A DNA stretch of 34,708 bases from Occallatibacter sp. (GCA_017883405.1 JADGNO010000073.1:1-34708); one strand, 5' to 3'; positions 9,356 to 19,589 are shown, numbered from the stretch's first letter. The notes: a model not told the origin generated them from the letters alone. Made by a program: numbers and translations.

Positions 9356-10279
9356 ATGGATCGAAGGATGTTTGTAGCGGTTGCATCGGCGGCCGTAGTC
9401 GGGCACCGCATTCCCAGAGCCTTTGCAGCTCCATCCCCTCTGAAACCAATGGCCGTAGGGCTCTTGATCAAGCCATTTGGCGCGCCTGAAGAGCGCATTA
9501 AGCGCGTGCGTGACATGGGTTTCTCTAATTGCTTTCTCTCGCTCGACGATTATCTTGGGCGTTTCACGACCGATCTGGTGCCGATATATCGCGATCTGCT
9601 TGAGAAATATGAGGTAGTCGCCACCACTGTTGAGGTTGTGGGCCCGCAGCCGCTGGTGTGGGACTTCCTTCGCGGCCCGTCAACGATCGGCTTGATTCCA
9701 AATGAGACGCGCGTCGCCCGCATGGACGCATTGCGGCAGGTGTCCGATTTTGCGCACCAACTTGGTATCAGACAGGTGCAGACGCACTGCGGATTTATTC
9801 CCGAGGATCCAGCCGATCCTAAATATCCTGGGGCGGTTGAGGCTATTCGCGCAGTGGCGCAGCACTGCCAGGGCAACGGCCAGTCGTTCTTGATGGAAAC
9901 GGGGCAAGAGACGCCGACCACGATGGCGCGCATGTTACGCGATGTGGGCATGCCTAACCTGGGCGTTGGGCTGGACACTGCCAACCTGATTCTTTATGGC
10001 AAAGCCAATCCTGTTGATGCCGTGGATATTCTTGGACCGCACATTCGCTCCGTGCATGCCAAAGATGGCCGTTGGCCCACCGACCCGAGCAAGCTTGGCG
10101 AAGAAGTGCTCATCGGCAAGGGGATTGTCGATTTCAAAAGGGTCTTTGCCAAACTGCATGCCGTTGGCTATACCGGCGCCATCACAATTGAGCGCGAAAC
10201 ATCTGGCCCGCAGCAGATTGAAGACGTTCGCAGCGAAAAGATCTATCTCGAAAACATTTTGCGAGAAGTGCTGGCCTGA
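9356..10279 (+). CDS. sugar phosphate isomerase/epimerase-like TIM-barrel protein, putatively Tat-exported
   Basis: N-terminal MDRRMFVAVASAAVVG, TIM-barrel motifs QTHCGFIPE, FLMETGQETPTTM, NLGVGLDTANLILYG, HVKDGRWP-like SVHAKDGRWP, GYTGAITIERE. Confidence 0.85.
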   Translation: MDRRMFVAVASAAVVGHRIPRAFAAPSPLKPMAVGLLIKPFGAPEERIKRVRDMGFSNCFLSLDDYLGRFTTDLVPIYRDLLEKYEVVATTVEVVGPQPLVWDFLRGPSTIGLIPNETRVARMDALRQVSDFAHQLGIRQVQTHCGFIPEDPADPKYPGAVEAIRAVAQHCQGNGQSFLMETGQETPTTMARMLRDVGMPNLGVGLDTANLILYGKANPVDAVDILGPHIRSVHAKDGRWPTDPSKLGEEVLIGKGIVDFKRVFAKLHAVGYTGAITIERETSGPQQIEDVRSEKIYLENILREVLA

Positions 10280-10333
10280 TGGCTGGTGCTTATTGAATAG
10301 CGGAACGCGATTGAAAGAAGAAAGGCAATACAA

Positions 10334-11599
10334 ATGAAGCGGAGAGAGTTTCTGCAAACGGCAACAGCGGCTACCGCTGCTTTCACGATCCTGAAGTCAA
10401 AGTCGGCGTTCGGCTATCAGGCAAATTCGGCGGTTCGCATGGCGCTGCTTGGCTGCGGCAATCGCGGCACGCACGTTGCTACTTCTTTTTCGCAGAACAC
10501 CGAGGCCCAGGTTGTCGCGGTCGCCGATCTTTTCAGAGACCAGCTCGGCGCGGCCAAGTCTCATTTTGACAAGCTGAACGCCACGCTCGGCCGCGCGCCT
10601 ATTGACCCGAAGCTCACGTTTAGTGGGCCCAAGGCGTTTGAGCAGCTTGCTGAGGCGCCGGGCGTCGACATGATTCAGATATCAACACCGCCTTTTTTCC
10701 ACGTTGAGCACCTGGGCGCCGCCGTTTCCGCAGGCAAGCATGTGTATTGCGAAAAGCCCATCGGCATTGATGTGAAGCAGGCAAAACATGCGCTCTCAAT
10801 CGCCGAGCGCGTTCATTCCAACCAGAGCGTCGATGTAGGTTTTCAGTGCCGCAACGCTCCACCCATTGCCGGGATTGCCGAAAAGATCAAGGCGGGGGCG
10901 CTCGGCAAAATCGCCTCCGTTACGGGCTATTACTATGCACCCGCGTCGAAAGAAAAGAATGGCGCGCCGGGCGATGAGTATCGCCTGCGCAACTGGTTGT
11001 GGGACCGTGCGCTCTCCGGCGATATTCTTGTTGAACAAAACATACACATCATCGATTTGTGCAATTGGATTCTGGGTACGCACCCTGTGAAAGCGATGGC
11101 CACGGGTGGCCGCGGTGTGCTCACGCACCTCGGCGATTGCTGGGATAACTACCAGGTGCAGTTCACCTATCCCGACGGCATTCGGCTTTCGTTTGCTTCA
11201 AAACAGTTCGGCGATTACAGCATGTTCGAAGCGGGATTGCGGTTTTTTGGATCGGAAGGCGCGGCGAGCATTCCGTACGCGGGCCCAGTGGAGATTGTCG
11301 GTTCTCAGCCGTGGTCATGGACGGAGTCAATGAACTCCGCGGCGGCTACCGGCAAGTTCGCGGCCAACGGCGCATTCGGTGACAATCTTGCATTCGCCGA
11401 TCGTGAAAAGGAGCGTGCGTTTATCGACAGCATTGTGAGCGGCCCCGTGCACAACCAGATTGCCGCCGGAGTGGAAACCGCCATGAGCTGCATGATGGGA
11501 CGCATGGCCGGCTTGCGCGGGCACGAAGTGACATGGGAGCATCTTGAAGCCCACGGCGAAACCTATAAGCTTGGCATGGACCTTCAGCAGTTCGGTTGA
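10334..11599 (+). CDS. Gfo/Idh/MocA family oxidoreductase with Tat signal
   Basis: MKRREFLQTATAATAAF twin-arginine signal, VRMALLGCGNRGTHV Rossmann motif, GKHVYCEKPIGIDVKQAK. Confidence 0.92.
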   Translation: MKRREFLQTATAATAAFTILKSKSAFGYQANSAVRMALLGCGNRGTHVATSFSQNTEAQVVAVADLFRDQLGAAKSHFDKLNATLGRAPIDPKLTFSGPKAFEQLAEAPGVDMIQISTPPFFHVEHLGAAVSAGKHVYCEKPIGIDVKQAKHALSIAERVHSNQSVDVGFQCRNAPPIAGIAEKIKAGALGKIASVTGYYYAPASKEKNGAPGDEYRLRNWLWDRALSGDILVEQNIHIIDLCNWILGTHPVKAMATGGRGVLTHLGDCWDNYQVQFTYPDGIRLSFASKQFGDYSMFEAGLRFFGSEGAASIPYAGPVEIVGSQPWSWTESMNSAAATGKFAANGAFGDNLAFADREKERAFIDSIVSGPVHNQIAAGVETAMSCMMGRMAGLRGHEVTWEHLEAHGETYKLGMDLQQFG

Positions 11600-11716
11600 G
11601 ATCAGTACAGGTGAAAACCGTTTGGCCAGCATTTTTATGGGGGCGTTGCAATCAGCCTCGTAGTATTCTGAATGCGCTTCTCCCGCTGACCGGCCTTCGC
11701 CGCGAGGTCTCCGATC

Positions 11717-12610
11717 ATGCACGTTACCGTTAAAAATTCAGGGGCTACTGTACTGGCCGGAATTCGTGCGTTGGCGGCGTGCGTTTTTTTCATGTTGGCG
11801 GCGGTTGAATGCATTGCGCAAGTCCCGAATGTGGGCTGGGTCGTCGATGTGAAATCGCAATCCTGGCATGTGAATGGACGGCAGGAATCCCTGACAAAAG
11901 GTAAACTCCTGCCGGCTGAAGGAATTCTTTCGAACGCTGCTCCGACTGATGGAGATTATCTTGTCGTCGCGAATATGCACGGTGACATCATCAGACGGCT
12001 TCGTTGCTCGAATTCAGGTTGCGGCGCATGTGTACAGAACGACAGTTGCGCGAATCCGATTGCGCCTTTGCCCAAAGCACCCGAGGAAGCCGGCTATCTG
12101 TCGGCGGCAATCGATGGAATCAAAGATCTCTTCGGCGAGCACCCCGAGCGCTATTCAGTTCATCGGTCGCGGGGTTTGAGTTACTCCTGCATCTCGGACA
12201 CAGTGGTGGTATTCAATTCCGACGGCGGTGGAGACCTTGAGGGCCTTTTGCGCAATTGCGCAGAGGGTACTTACAACCTGGAGATTCGCGCTGCGGGTTC
12301 AACGCATGGCGGAGGACAGGGCGGTTCGCCGCGAGAGGTCGTTGTTTCCTGGAATCCGGCCAATCCAAGCCGGGCCGTTCCGCTTGATCTTGGTGCTGGT
12401 TTGTACATCTTGGAATACACCCGCGATTGGATGTCGGGCACAGCTTGGGTGTTGCTGTGTCCGCAGTCGAGTTGTAGCGCGGCCGCCGAATCCTACAATG
12501 CATTTGCGGCCATCGTTGACGGATGGGGCGAACAGGTGGAATCGGAAACCAGGATCGCCTACAAGCGCGCCTATCTCGATAAACTGTCGGAACTGAAGGA
12601 TAAGAAATGA
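11717..12610 (+). CDS. secreted Cys-containing protein, weak FecR-like N-terminal character, unknown
   Basis: signal peptide-like MHVTVKNSGATVLAGIRALAACVFFMLAAVECIAQ, GWVVDVKSQSWHVNGRQESLTKGKLLPAEGILSNAAPTDGDYLVVANMHG, CSNSGCGACVQNDSC cluster; stop overlaps the CHASE2 gene start (ATGA). Confidence 0.75.
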   Translation: MHVTVKNSGATVLAGIRALAACVFFMLAAVECIAQVPNVGWVVDVKSQSWHVNGRQESLTKGKLLPAEGILSNAAPTDGDYLVVANMHGDIIRRLRCSNSGCGACVQNDSCANPIAPLPKAPEEAGYLSAAIDGIKDLFGEHPERYSVHRSRGLSYSCISDTVVVFNSDGGGDLEGLLRNCAEGTYNLEIRAAGSTHGGGQGGSPREVVVSWNPANPSRAVPLDLGAGLYILEYTRDWMSGTAWVLLCPQSSCSAAAESYNAFAAIVDGWGEQVESETRIAYKRAYLDKLSELKDKK

Positions 12611-13845
12611 CCAGGGTTGCCGGGAAACCGGCGGTCAGGCCGTTCAAGGCAAGATTGTACTCTTTGCTTTTGCGGCTCCGTGTGCGGCTGATTTCAAGGC
12701 GAAGTTTACGCACTGCGATCGCGGTTCTCGCCGTACTAGTGCTGACGTGGATTTTCGGCCAGGCTGGAGTTCTCGACAAGCTTGACCGTGCAGGCTCCGA
12801 CATTCAGTCGCGCCTTAATCCTGCTCCGACCGACGGCACGGTGGCCGTGGTTGTGATCGATGACAACGATTACAGGCAGATATTCGACGGCGGAATCCCT
12901 GTGAATGCGGGGCGGCTGATTGATCTCGTCAACGATATTGCGAAAGGCGGACCGAGCGTGATCGGTATTGATATCGATAGCTCTCCGCACCAGTTCGCCG
13001 AGACGGCCAAAGCGTTGAACTGCAATTGCACCATCGTGTGGGAGAGGGAAGTGGAGGAGCTTCCTGAAACGGTCGAGGCCAACCAGGAGCTTAAGCTGCT
13101 GCCCATTCTTGGTGGCCGCAGCGATTTGAACAATGCCAGAATTTCAAGCGGCATTCCTATCCTTATCGACGATCCGGAGGATGGAACTACGCGGCGGTTT
13201 CAACGCTATTTTGGTACCGACAACGGACTTTTTCCCTCATTCACGACCGCGCTCACGAGCGCATATGCCAAGGAAAAGAACCTGGCTTCCTTAGGTTCGC
13301 AGGTGGCCACGTTCTCTGATCAAGAGTTGCTGATTCGCTATTCAGGCGACCAGCAGGGCTCTCATCGCATTCAATTGAGTGCGTCGAAACTTCATGAACT
13401 CTCGCAGAACTGGAAACCGGACGCGAGCCCGATTGAAGGGCGCATCGTGCTTCTCGGCGGCGCGTATCTCGGACAGGACCAGCACAAGACGCCGATCGGA
13501 CAAATCAGTGGTGTTGAAATCTTAGCCAATGTAATTGAAACCGAACTTCACGGGCAGGTTGCGACGGCCCCCAGCCGCCTTGTGTTGTATCTGCTCGATT
13601 TATTTGAGGCATTCGGGCTCATTCTGATGTTTCACTTCTGGCCGTTTCGCACCGCAATTCTCCGCAGTGTTGCTCTCATCCCGCTGGTCGCGGCTCTCTT
13701 CAGTTTCGGCGTGTATTCAGACGTTGCCCACTTTGGACAATTTTTTGTCGTGCTGGTGGGACTGCTTTTTTATGAACTCTACGAACACTTCCGCCGCGAG
13801 CAGTTCCCGCACCTTATAGAGGAAAAGAAATCCGGGCATCACTAA
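12607..13845 (+). CDS. CHASE2 domain-containing membrane protein without recognisable effector domain
   Basis: N-terminal TM (TAIAVLAVLVLTWIFG), VAVVVIDDNDYRQIFDGGIPVNAGRLIDLVNDIAKGGPSVIGIDIDSS, RIVLLGGAYLGQDQHKTPIGQISGVEILANVIETEL, C-terminal TM helices, then only a short tail. Confidence 0.85.
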   Translation: MTRVAGKPAVRPFKARLYSLLLRLRVRLISRRSLRTAIAVLAVLVLTWIFGQAGVLDKLDRAGSDIQSRLNPAPTDGTVAVVVIDDNDYRQIFDGGIPVNAGRLIDLVNDIAKGGPSVIGIDIDSSPHQFAETAKALNCNCTIVWEREVEELPETVEANQELKLLPILGGRSDLNNARISSGIPILIDDPEDGTTRRFQRYFGTDNGLFPSFTTALTSAYAKEKNLASLGSQVATFSDQELLIRYSGDQQGSHRIQLSASKLHELSQNWKPDASPIEGRIVLLGGAYLGQDQHKTPIGQISGVEILANVIETELHGQVATAPSRLVLYLLDLFEAFGLILMFHFWPFRTAILRSVALIPLVAALFSFGVYSDVAHFGQFFVVLVGLLFYELYEHFRREQFPHLIEEKKSGHH

Positions 13846-14480
13846 GGCGCAGTTACAGCCAGCGGCTTGCCGGTCATGGCAAACAGGATCACCTGCGCTG
13901 CCGCATCTTCATCCTCGCTGGACGAAATCATCAGGTCGTACAGGTGCGGATTGTTCCAGCATTTTCCAAAGTATTCCTGTAGATATCTGGCTCGCTCCTC
14001 ATCCACTTTTCGAATTCGCTGTTCGACATTGGCACCGGGCTCAAGCCGTTTGCGCAGCCGCTCAATGCGCTCGCGATAGGGCGCGTAGACGAACACATGA
14101 TAAGCATCGGGCTTGTGCTGCAGTACGCATTGAGCGCCGCGGCCTACGATGACGCAGTTGCCTTCGGCGTATGCCTCTTCCACTACTTTTTGAGTGATCT
14201 TGACCATCTCCGCGGCATCGAACACGCTGCCTTCAGCAAGTTCCATTCCCGCGGCGAGGGCGGCGCTGCGCATGGCTTGCTGGTTCAGGCGCTTGAGCCA
14301 TGACGCAACATGCTCGTCGTATTGCTGCACCTGGCGCGTGTCAACATGCGCGGCGTAGGCGATGGCGTCAATGATGTCGCGATCAAGGAGCTTCCAGCCC
14401 AGCCACTTGGCAATTGTTTGGGCAATCCGTCCGCCGCCGCTGCCAAACTCCCTGTTTACTGTGATTGCGCGATATTCCAT
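13842..14480 (-). CDS. cytidylate kinase-like family protein (ORF track extends to 14531; start MEYRAITVNREF preferred)
   Basis: ITVNREFGSGGGRIAQTIAKWLGWKLLDRDII P-loop-type start, NCVIVGRGAQCVL, HVFVYAPYRERIERL, Y-dLMISS; SD aagga upstream of M at 14480. Confidence 0.88.
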   Translation of the reverse strand: MEYRAITVNREFGSGGGRIAQTIAKWLGWKLLDRDIIDAIAYAAHVDTRQVQQYDEHVASWLKRLNQQAMRSAALAAGMELAEGSVFDAAEMVKITQKVVEEAYAEGNCVIVGRGAQCVLQHKPDAYHVFVYAPYRERIERLRKRLEPGANVEQRIRKVDEERARYLQEYFGKCWNNPHLYDLMISSSEDEDAAAQVILFAMTGKPLAVTAP

Positions 14481-14821
14481 GGTCCCATCCTTCCTGAATA
14501 ACTTTTGGAAACCACAAAACAGCAACATCACATATTACGCGCATTTACCGGGCATCGGTGTCATAACGCGGCATCCTTCAATAGCGGGAAGAAGCCACGA
14601 ACTGATTTTCTATTTCCAGCATTCCAGACCGGGTGTATTGTAGTTTTGCGTCCAGCCCAGGATTCCCAGGACGAAAATCCCCAAATCGAAACTCGTAGTT
14701 TTCCGGCGGGATTCTTTTATGCGCGTGTTTCCTGTGGGATTTACCTTGTGAATGTTTCTGCCTGGGTTGCGCGTTTCCGCATCCTACTCCAATGTGGCCT
14801 ATTGAGGCCCAATGGAGACTA

Positions 14822-15016
14822 ATGATGGCTGAGAAGATTGAGAAGTGCGAGAATCCGGCTTGCAGTTGTGTCGTTCCCAAGGGAGAGAGTTGTTGCAGTG
14901 CTCACTGTGAAGGCTCGAAAGGTAGCACCGAAGTGATTTGCGAGTGCGGGCACCCAGGGTGCCAGGGTGATGCTCTGAATGCGCCGACGGAAAGCAGACC
15001 TGCAGCGTTTAATTAG
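14822..15016 (+). CDS. bacterial metallothionein-like Cys-rich protein
   Basis: MMAEKIEKCENPACSCVVPKGESCCSAHCEGSKGSTEVICECGHPGCQGDALNAP; nine or more Cys plus His in the layout typical of SmtA/BmtA proteins; SD ggaga upstream. Confidence 0.85.
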   Translation: MMAEKIEKCENPACSCVVPKGESCCSAHCEGSKGSTEVICECGHPGCQGDALNAPTESRPAAFN

Positions 15017-15033
15017 CTCCCTGGAAATATCGC

Positions 15034-15072
15034 GCCCCATCATTGATCGGCTCCGCCGTATCGTGATGGGGC
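15034..15072. terminator. hairpin terminator between convergent metallothionein and ABC ATPase genes
   Basis: GCCCCATCA (15034-15042) pairs with TGATGGGGC (15064-15072), followed by attatttt on the + strand. Confidence 0.75.
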
Positions 15073-15155
15073 ATTATTTTGCCGGTACTTGGTCGAGCGC
15101 TGCAAGATGTGAGCTTGGCAATGGCAGATTATCAATTATGTGCTGGAGCCGACGT

Positions 15156-15914
15156 TCAGCTGTTCCGAAAACGCTTTGAAGGCTCGTCCGAGAAAATCTG
15201 GCCGTCGCGGATGTGAACCACCCGGTGGGCGTAGTCGGCGATATCCGGCTCGTGCGTGACCAGGACGATGGTGTTGCCCTGGGCATGCAGCGAGTCGAAC
15301 AAGGCCATAATTTCAACACCGGTTTTTGAATCGAGGTTGCCCGTTGGTTCGTCGGCCAGGATGATGGACGGATGATTCACCAATGCTCGCGCTACTGCCA
15401 CGCGCTGGCGCTGTCCGCCTGAAAGCTCATTCGGCTTGTGGTTCATGCGCGACTCGAGTCCAACCGCCGTAAGAGCTTCTTTTGCGCGCGCAATTCGCTC
15501 TGCCGCAGGAGTGCCGTTGTAGATCAGCGGCAGTTCCACGTTGTGCAGTGAAGTGGCGCGGGCCAGCAGGTTGAACGTCTGAAACACAAAGCCGATTTCC
15601 TTGTTGCGAATCCGGGCGAGCTGGTCGTCATCGAGCTCGCTCACGAGCTGCCCGTTCAGCCAGTACTTGCCTTTTGATGGTGTATCGAGGCAACCGATAA
15701 GGTTCATCAGCGTGGATTTGCCGGAGCCTGAAGGGCCCATGATGGCCACGTATTCATTACGCTTGATTCGGAGGCTCACGCCGCGCAGCGCCTGAACCTG
15801 CTGTTCCGAACCCATGTCGTAGGTGCGCCACAAATCCTCAACCACAATAATGTCGTCTTTAGGCACGGTCGTGGTCTGCGTCATCTCTTCGGTTATGATG
15901 CCGTTCATCGCCAT
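15156..15914 (-). CDS. ABC transporter ATP-binding protein (MacB/LolD type)
   Basis: Walker [10 protein letters not shown], signature [15 protein letters not shown], Walker [14 protein letters not shown]. Confidence 0.95.
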   Translation of the reverse strand: MAMNGIITEEMTQTTTVPKDDIIVVEDLWRTYDMGSEQQVQALRGVSLRIKRNEYVAIMGPSGSGKSTLMNLIGCLDTPSKGKYWLNGQLVSELDDDQLARIRNKEIGFVFQTFNLLARATSLHNVELPLIYNGTPAAERIARAKEALTAVGLESRMNHKPNELSGGQRQRVAVARALVNHPSIILADEPTGNLDSKTGVEIMALFDSLHAQGNTIVLVTHEPDIADYAHRVVHIRDGQIFSDEPSKRFRNS

Positions 15915-16014
15915 CCGAATCTTATCCTTTGTCCCGGCCCGCCCTGCCTGTTGCCGGGCTGAATGTACAGTCGTCTTGCTGGCCTGCTTATGATGCGATT
16001 GACTTAGCCGGCCG

Positions 16015-17391
16015 CTAGGTGGTGCTGCTTGACGAGGTACCTGGCTTCAATGTGTCGCGTTTGATCAGTGAGCCCGCTTTCAGGTCGCGAAGTACCTTGT
16101 ATGGTCCGCTCACGACTTCCTGTCCCTGGCTCAAACCGGACAGTACTTCGATTTCGGTGGTTCCGGTAATACCGGTGGTGACGGGAACGAACTGGGAGCG
16201 CAGCTTGCCTTTTTTGTCTTTTTGAACGACGAACACTCCCTGCACCGGGTTCGGTTTTACCGGGGCTGAGGTAGCCGCTTCAACTCTTCCGGAATTCTTC
16301 ACGTTGTCCATGGCCGGGTCGTGCATGGTGAGCGCCTGAATGGGCAGCGAAAGCACATTCGTTTTGTGTGCCGTTGTAATTTTTGCCGTGCAGGACAGTC
16401 CGGGCCGAAGATCGGTCATGTCGCCGTCGATGGTGACCACCACCTTGAAGTCCTTAGCCTCTTCAGTGCCGGAAGTCGATTGCGAGGTGGCAATACCGGA
16501 GGATCGCAGCAGCGCCTGGTCGCCGACCAGCGTTACATGGCCGTGGAATATCTTACCGGGCAGGGCATCGACAGTAATTTCGGCTGCCTGGTCCAGCCGC
16601 ACATTCACAATGTCAGTTTCGTCTACCTTCACTTCGGCGGTAACGATGCTCATGTCTGCCAGTGTCATCAGCGTTGAGCCTTCGGTGTTCTGGATACCCT
16701 CAACTACCGTTTCGCCTTCGCGGACCGGCTCGTTGGTCACGATGCCGTCAAACGGCGCAATCGACATGGTGCGGTTCAGCAGATCTCTGTTGGCCTCCAG
16801 GGTCGACACCGCGGCCTGCAAGTGACCACGTGCTGAGTCAGTTTGGGCCTTGGCCTGGTTAAGCTGAGCCTGCGCCTGGGAAACTGACGCCACCGAGAGG
16901 TCGTAAGCTGCCTTCTTTGCGTCGAAGTCCTGCTTTGCCAGGATTCCATCTTTGTACAGCGCCTGTGCGCGGTCCCAGTCGAGTTTCTTCTGCTCGAGGT
17001 CAGCCCTGGCGTGTTCCAGATTGGCTTCTGAGGTCTTTTCGTTGGCGACGTAAGACGCAATGTCGGTGCGAGCGGCGGAAATCGTGGCCTGCTGGCCGTT
17101 GACCTGCGCCTGCTGTTGCACGTTCTCGATGGTGGCAACTGTTTCGCCCTTGGTGACGCGGTCGCCTTCCTTGACATACAAGTGTGTGACGCGGCCCATG
17201 GCAGTAGCGCCCAGATTTACGTAAGTCTTGGGCTTGATCTGGCCGGTTCCGCTTACCACGGCAGACAAATCCTGCCTGACTACCGTGGCCGTGAGCACCT
17301 TGGTATAACCCGACTGCTGTTTGTACACCATTGCCGCAACAAGGCCACCCGCAACAAGGACTCCAATAACGATAAAAATGATTTTCTTCAT
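16015..17391 (-). CDS. HlyD/MacA-type periplasmic adaptor subunit of an efflux system
   Basis: N-terminal [42 protein letters not shown] lipoyl-like domain, long coiled coil, [18 protein letters not shown]. Confidence 0.92.
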   Translation of the reverse strand: MKKIIFIVIGVLVAGGLVAAMVYKQQSGYTKVLTATVVRQDLSAVVSGTGQIKPKTYVNLGATAMGRVTHLYVKEGDRVTKGETVATIENVQQQAQVNGQQATISAARTDIASYVANEKTSEANLEHARADLEQKKLDWDRAQALYKDGILAKQDFDAKKAAYDLSVASVSQAQAQLNQAKAQTDSARGHLQAAVSTLEANRDLLNRTMSIAPFDGIVTNEPVREGETVVEGIQNTEGSTLMTLADMSIVTAEVKVDETDIVNVRLDQAAEITVDALPGKIFHGHVTLVGDQALLRSSGIATSQSTSGTEEAKDFKVVVTIDGDMTDLRPGLSCTAKITTAHKTNVLSLPIQALTMHDPAMDNVKNSGRVEAATSAPVKPNPVQGVFVVQKDKKGKLRSQFVPVTTGITGTTEIEVLSGLSQGQEVVSGPYKVLRDLKAGSLIKRDTLKPGTSSSSTT

Positions 17392-17740
17392 GAGTATGAC
17401 GCGTGCTCCGATTGTCTCTTCTCAGTGTACGCAAAAGCGCCAATTCCGGTTCCCGCCGGGTGACGGTCGTTATTGCGTAAGCTCGCGATCGGGAAAAACT
17501 CCCCGGCGATGGAGACAACATTGCCCAGGGTGTTTAAGATTGCGCTTCTTTAATGGACGTTTGAACAACTGATAGGGTTTCTGAACTTTTGCCCTTTACT
17601 CAACATTCTATGCCGCTTCCGGTGGATTCCCGGCTTACATTCGGTGAAATTGAGCGTCCAATCGGCAGCCAGCCCAGGATGGGTGTTGCCGGGGGCCTTC
17701 CACACCCGTAAAATAGGGGATCGCAGGAGTATTTAAGGCA

Positions 17741-19480
17741 ATGGCGTTTATCGGTCGACGTTTTCTATTCATCCTACTCATGGGGAGTGGGTTAGTTCTG
17801 ATCCGCACACCGCACCTGAAAGCTCAGGATGCAGGGACAACTGCCAACAAGAGCCAGCAGGACACCAACGATCCTGATTACGATCCGCGCAAACGCCAGC
17901 GCAGCGACAAAGAGCGCTATAAGGCCCAGAGAGATCTCCGCAACGAGTTAAAAGGGACCTACAAGACCTGGCTGAACCAGGAGGTTGCTTACATTATCAG
18001 CGACGATGAACGTAAGGCTTTTATGACGCTCAGCAACGATGAGGAGCGCGATTCGTTTATCGAGGCATTCTGGCAGCGCCGCAACCCCAACCCGGATTCC
18101 CCTGAAAACGAGTTTCGCGAGGAGCACTACCGCCGCATTCAGTATGCGAACGACCACTTTGCGGCCGGCAAGCCCGGCTGGAGAACGGATCGCGGCCATA
18201 TTTATATTTCTTTCGGCAAGCCGGACGACATTGAGGGGCATCCCTCGGGCGGCACATATCAGCGGCCGCAGGATGAAGGCGGCGGCAGCACCTCTACCTT
18301 CCCATTCGAGATCTGGCACTACCGCTATATCGAGGGTATCGGCGAAAACGTCAATCTTGAATTCGTTGATACCTGCCAATGCGGCGATTTCCACTTCACT
18401 ATCGATCGCAGCGAGAAAGATGCACTGCTGATGGTGCCGGGAGCCGGCCTTACCCAGTGGGAAGAAATGAACCACAAGGATAAGACCGATCGCTTTAAGG
18501 GCGGCGGAATCGAGCGCCTGGGCGCGGGCCCGATGGGAGACGGCGCACAAAGCAAGGAATTTGACCGCATTGAACTACAGGCCAAGATTTTTGCTCCGCC
18601 TCCGATCAAGTTCACGGACTTAAACGCATTTGTTTCCGAGCACAAGCTGCTTACCGGGCCGGTGTTCCCGTTCGATGTACGCACGGACTTTGTGAAGGTG
18701 ACCGAGAGCATGGACATGGTGCCCATCACCTTGCAGATCAGGAACCGCGACATCACATTCCAAACAAAAGACGGCGTTTCGCGCGGCCTGGTGAACATCC
18801 TCATCCGGGTGACCACAATTACCGGCAAAACCGTTCAGACGCAGGAAGATACAGTCGAGATCAACCAGCCGGCTGAACTGTTGCAACAGGCACTGGACAG
18901 GAAGTCAATTTACTGGAAGGCGCTTCCGCTGGTACCCGGGTTGTACCGGCTCGATGTGGCCATCAAGGACGTCAACAACCCGGATCACATTGGGCTGTAC
19001 GGACGCGGCATTGATGTTCCGACTTATCACGATGAGAAGCTGGGCGCGTCGTCTCTGATCCTGGCCGACGAAATGCATCCTGTTTCATCGCGGCAGATTG
19101 GCAGCGGCAACTTTATTATCGGCGGCGATTTTGTCCGTCCGCGGGTTGCAGCCAACGCTGCAACGCCGGTTAGCTTTAATCGTGCGCAGAACCAGACCCT
19201 GAACTTCTGGATGCAGTTCTACAACCTTGGTATCGACGAAGCCACTAAGAGTAATTCCGCCAAAGTCACCTACGAAATTGCCGATGCCGCGAGCGGGACA
19301 GTGATTCTGACGAAAGACCTTGATTCAAAGGACTTAGGTTCCCATAGCGATGAGCTGACGGTCCAGAAAACGCTGCCGATCGCCGGCCTGCAGCCGGGCA
19401 AATACAAGGTGACCGTGAAAATAAATGATGCAATCTCAAAACAAGAGATTGCGCAATCGGCTCCTTTTGTCGTCGAATAG
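17741..19480 (+). CDS. GWxTD domain-containing protein
   Basis: signal peptide-like N-terminus, FIEAFWQRRNPNPDSPENEFREEHYRRIQYANDHFAAGKPGWRTDRGHIYISFGKPDDIEGHPSGG; SD aggag. Confidence 0.93.
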   Translation: MAFIGRRFLFILLMGSGLVLIRTPHLKAQDAGTTANKSQQDTNDPDYDPRKRQRSDKERYKAQRDLRNELKGTYKTWLNQEVAYIISDDERKAFMTLSNDEERDSFIEAFWQRRNPNPDSPENEFREEHYRRIQYANDHFAAGKPGWRTDRGHIYISFGKPDDIEGHPSGGTYQRPQDEGGGSTSTFPFEIWHYRYIEGIGENVNLEFVDTCQCGDFHFTIDRSEKDALLMVPGAGLTQWEEMNHKDKTDRFKGGGIERLGAGPMGDGAQSKEFDRIELQAKIFAPPPIKFTDLNAFVSEHKLLTGPVFPFDVRTDFVKVTESMDMVPITLQIRNRDITFQTKDGVSRGLVNILIRVTTITGKTVQTQEDTVEINQPAELLQQALDRKSIYWKALPLVPGLYRLDVAIKDVNNPDHIGLYGRGIDVPTYHDEKLGASSLILADEMHPVSSRQIGSGNFIIGGDFVRPRVAANAATPVSFNRAQNQTLNFWMQFYNLGIDEATKSNSAKVTYEIADAASGTVILTKDLDSKDLGSHSDELTVQKTLPIAGLQPGKYKVTVKINDAISKQEIAQSAPFVVE

Positions 19481-19589
19481 TAATGATTCTTGCGCGGACT
19501 TTAGCAGGACCTGAGATTTTGCAAACCGCGCAGGTAGTGCTTGTTGTAAGTTCGCCAGGGATGACGCCGGATCACAGGATTAAGTGACG

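Noticed and set aside
9075-9377. 100 aa + ORF upstream of the TIM-barrel gene
   Set aside because: Overlaps the true start of the next gene; sequence not protein-like and no good SD.
12213-12803. 196 aa minus-strand ORF spanning the CHASE2 operon junction
   Set aside because: Overlaps two well-supported coupled genes on the opposite strand; no motif support.
17948-18550. 200 aa minus-strand ORF
   Set aside because: Antisense to the GWxTD gene, no domain-like features.
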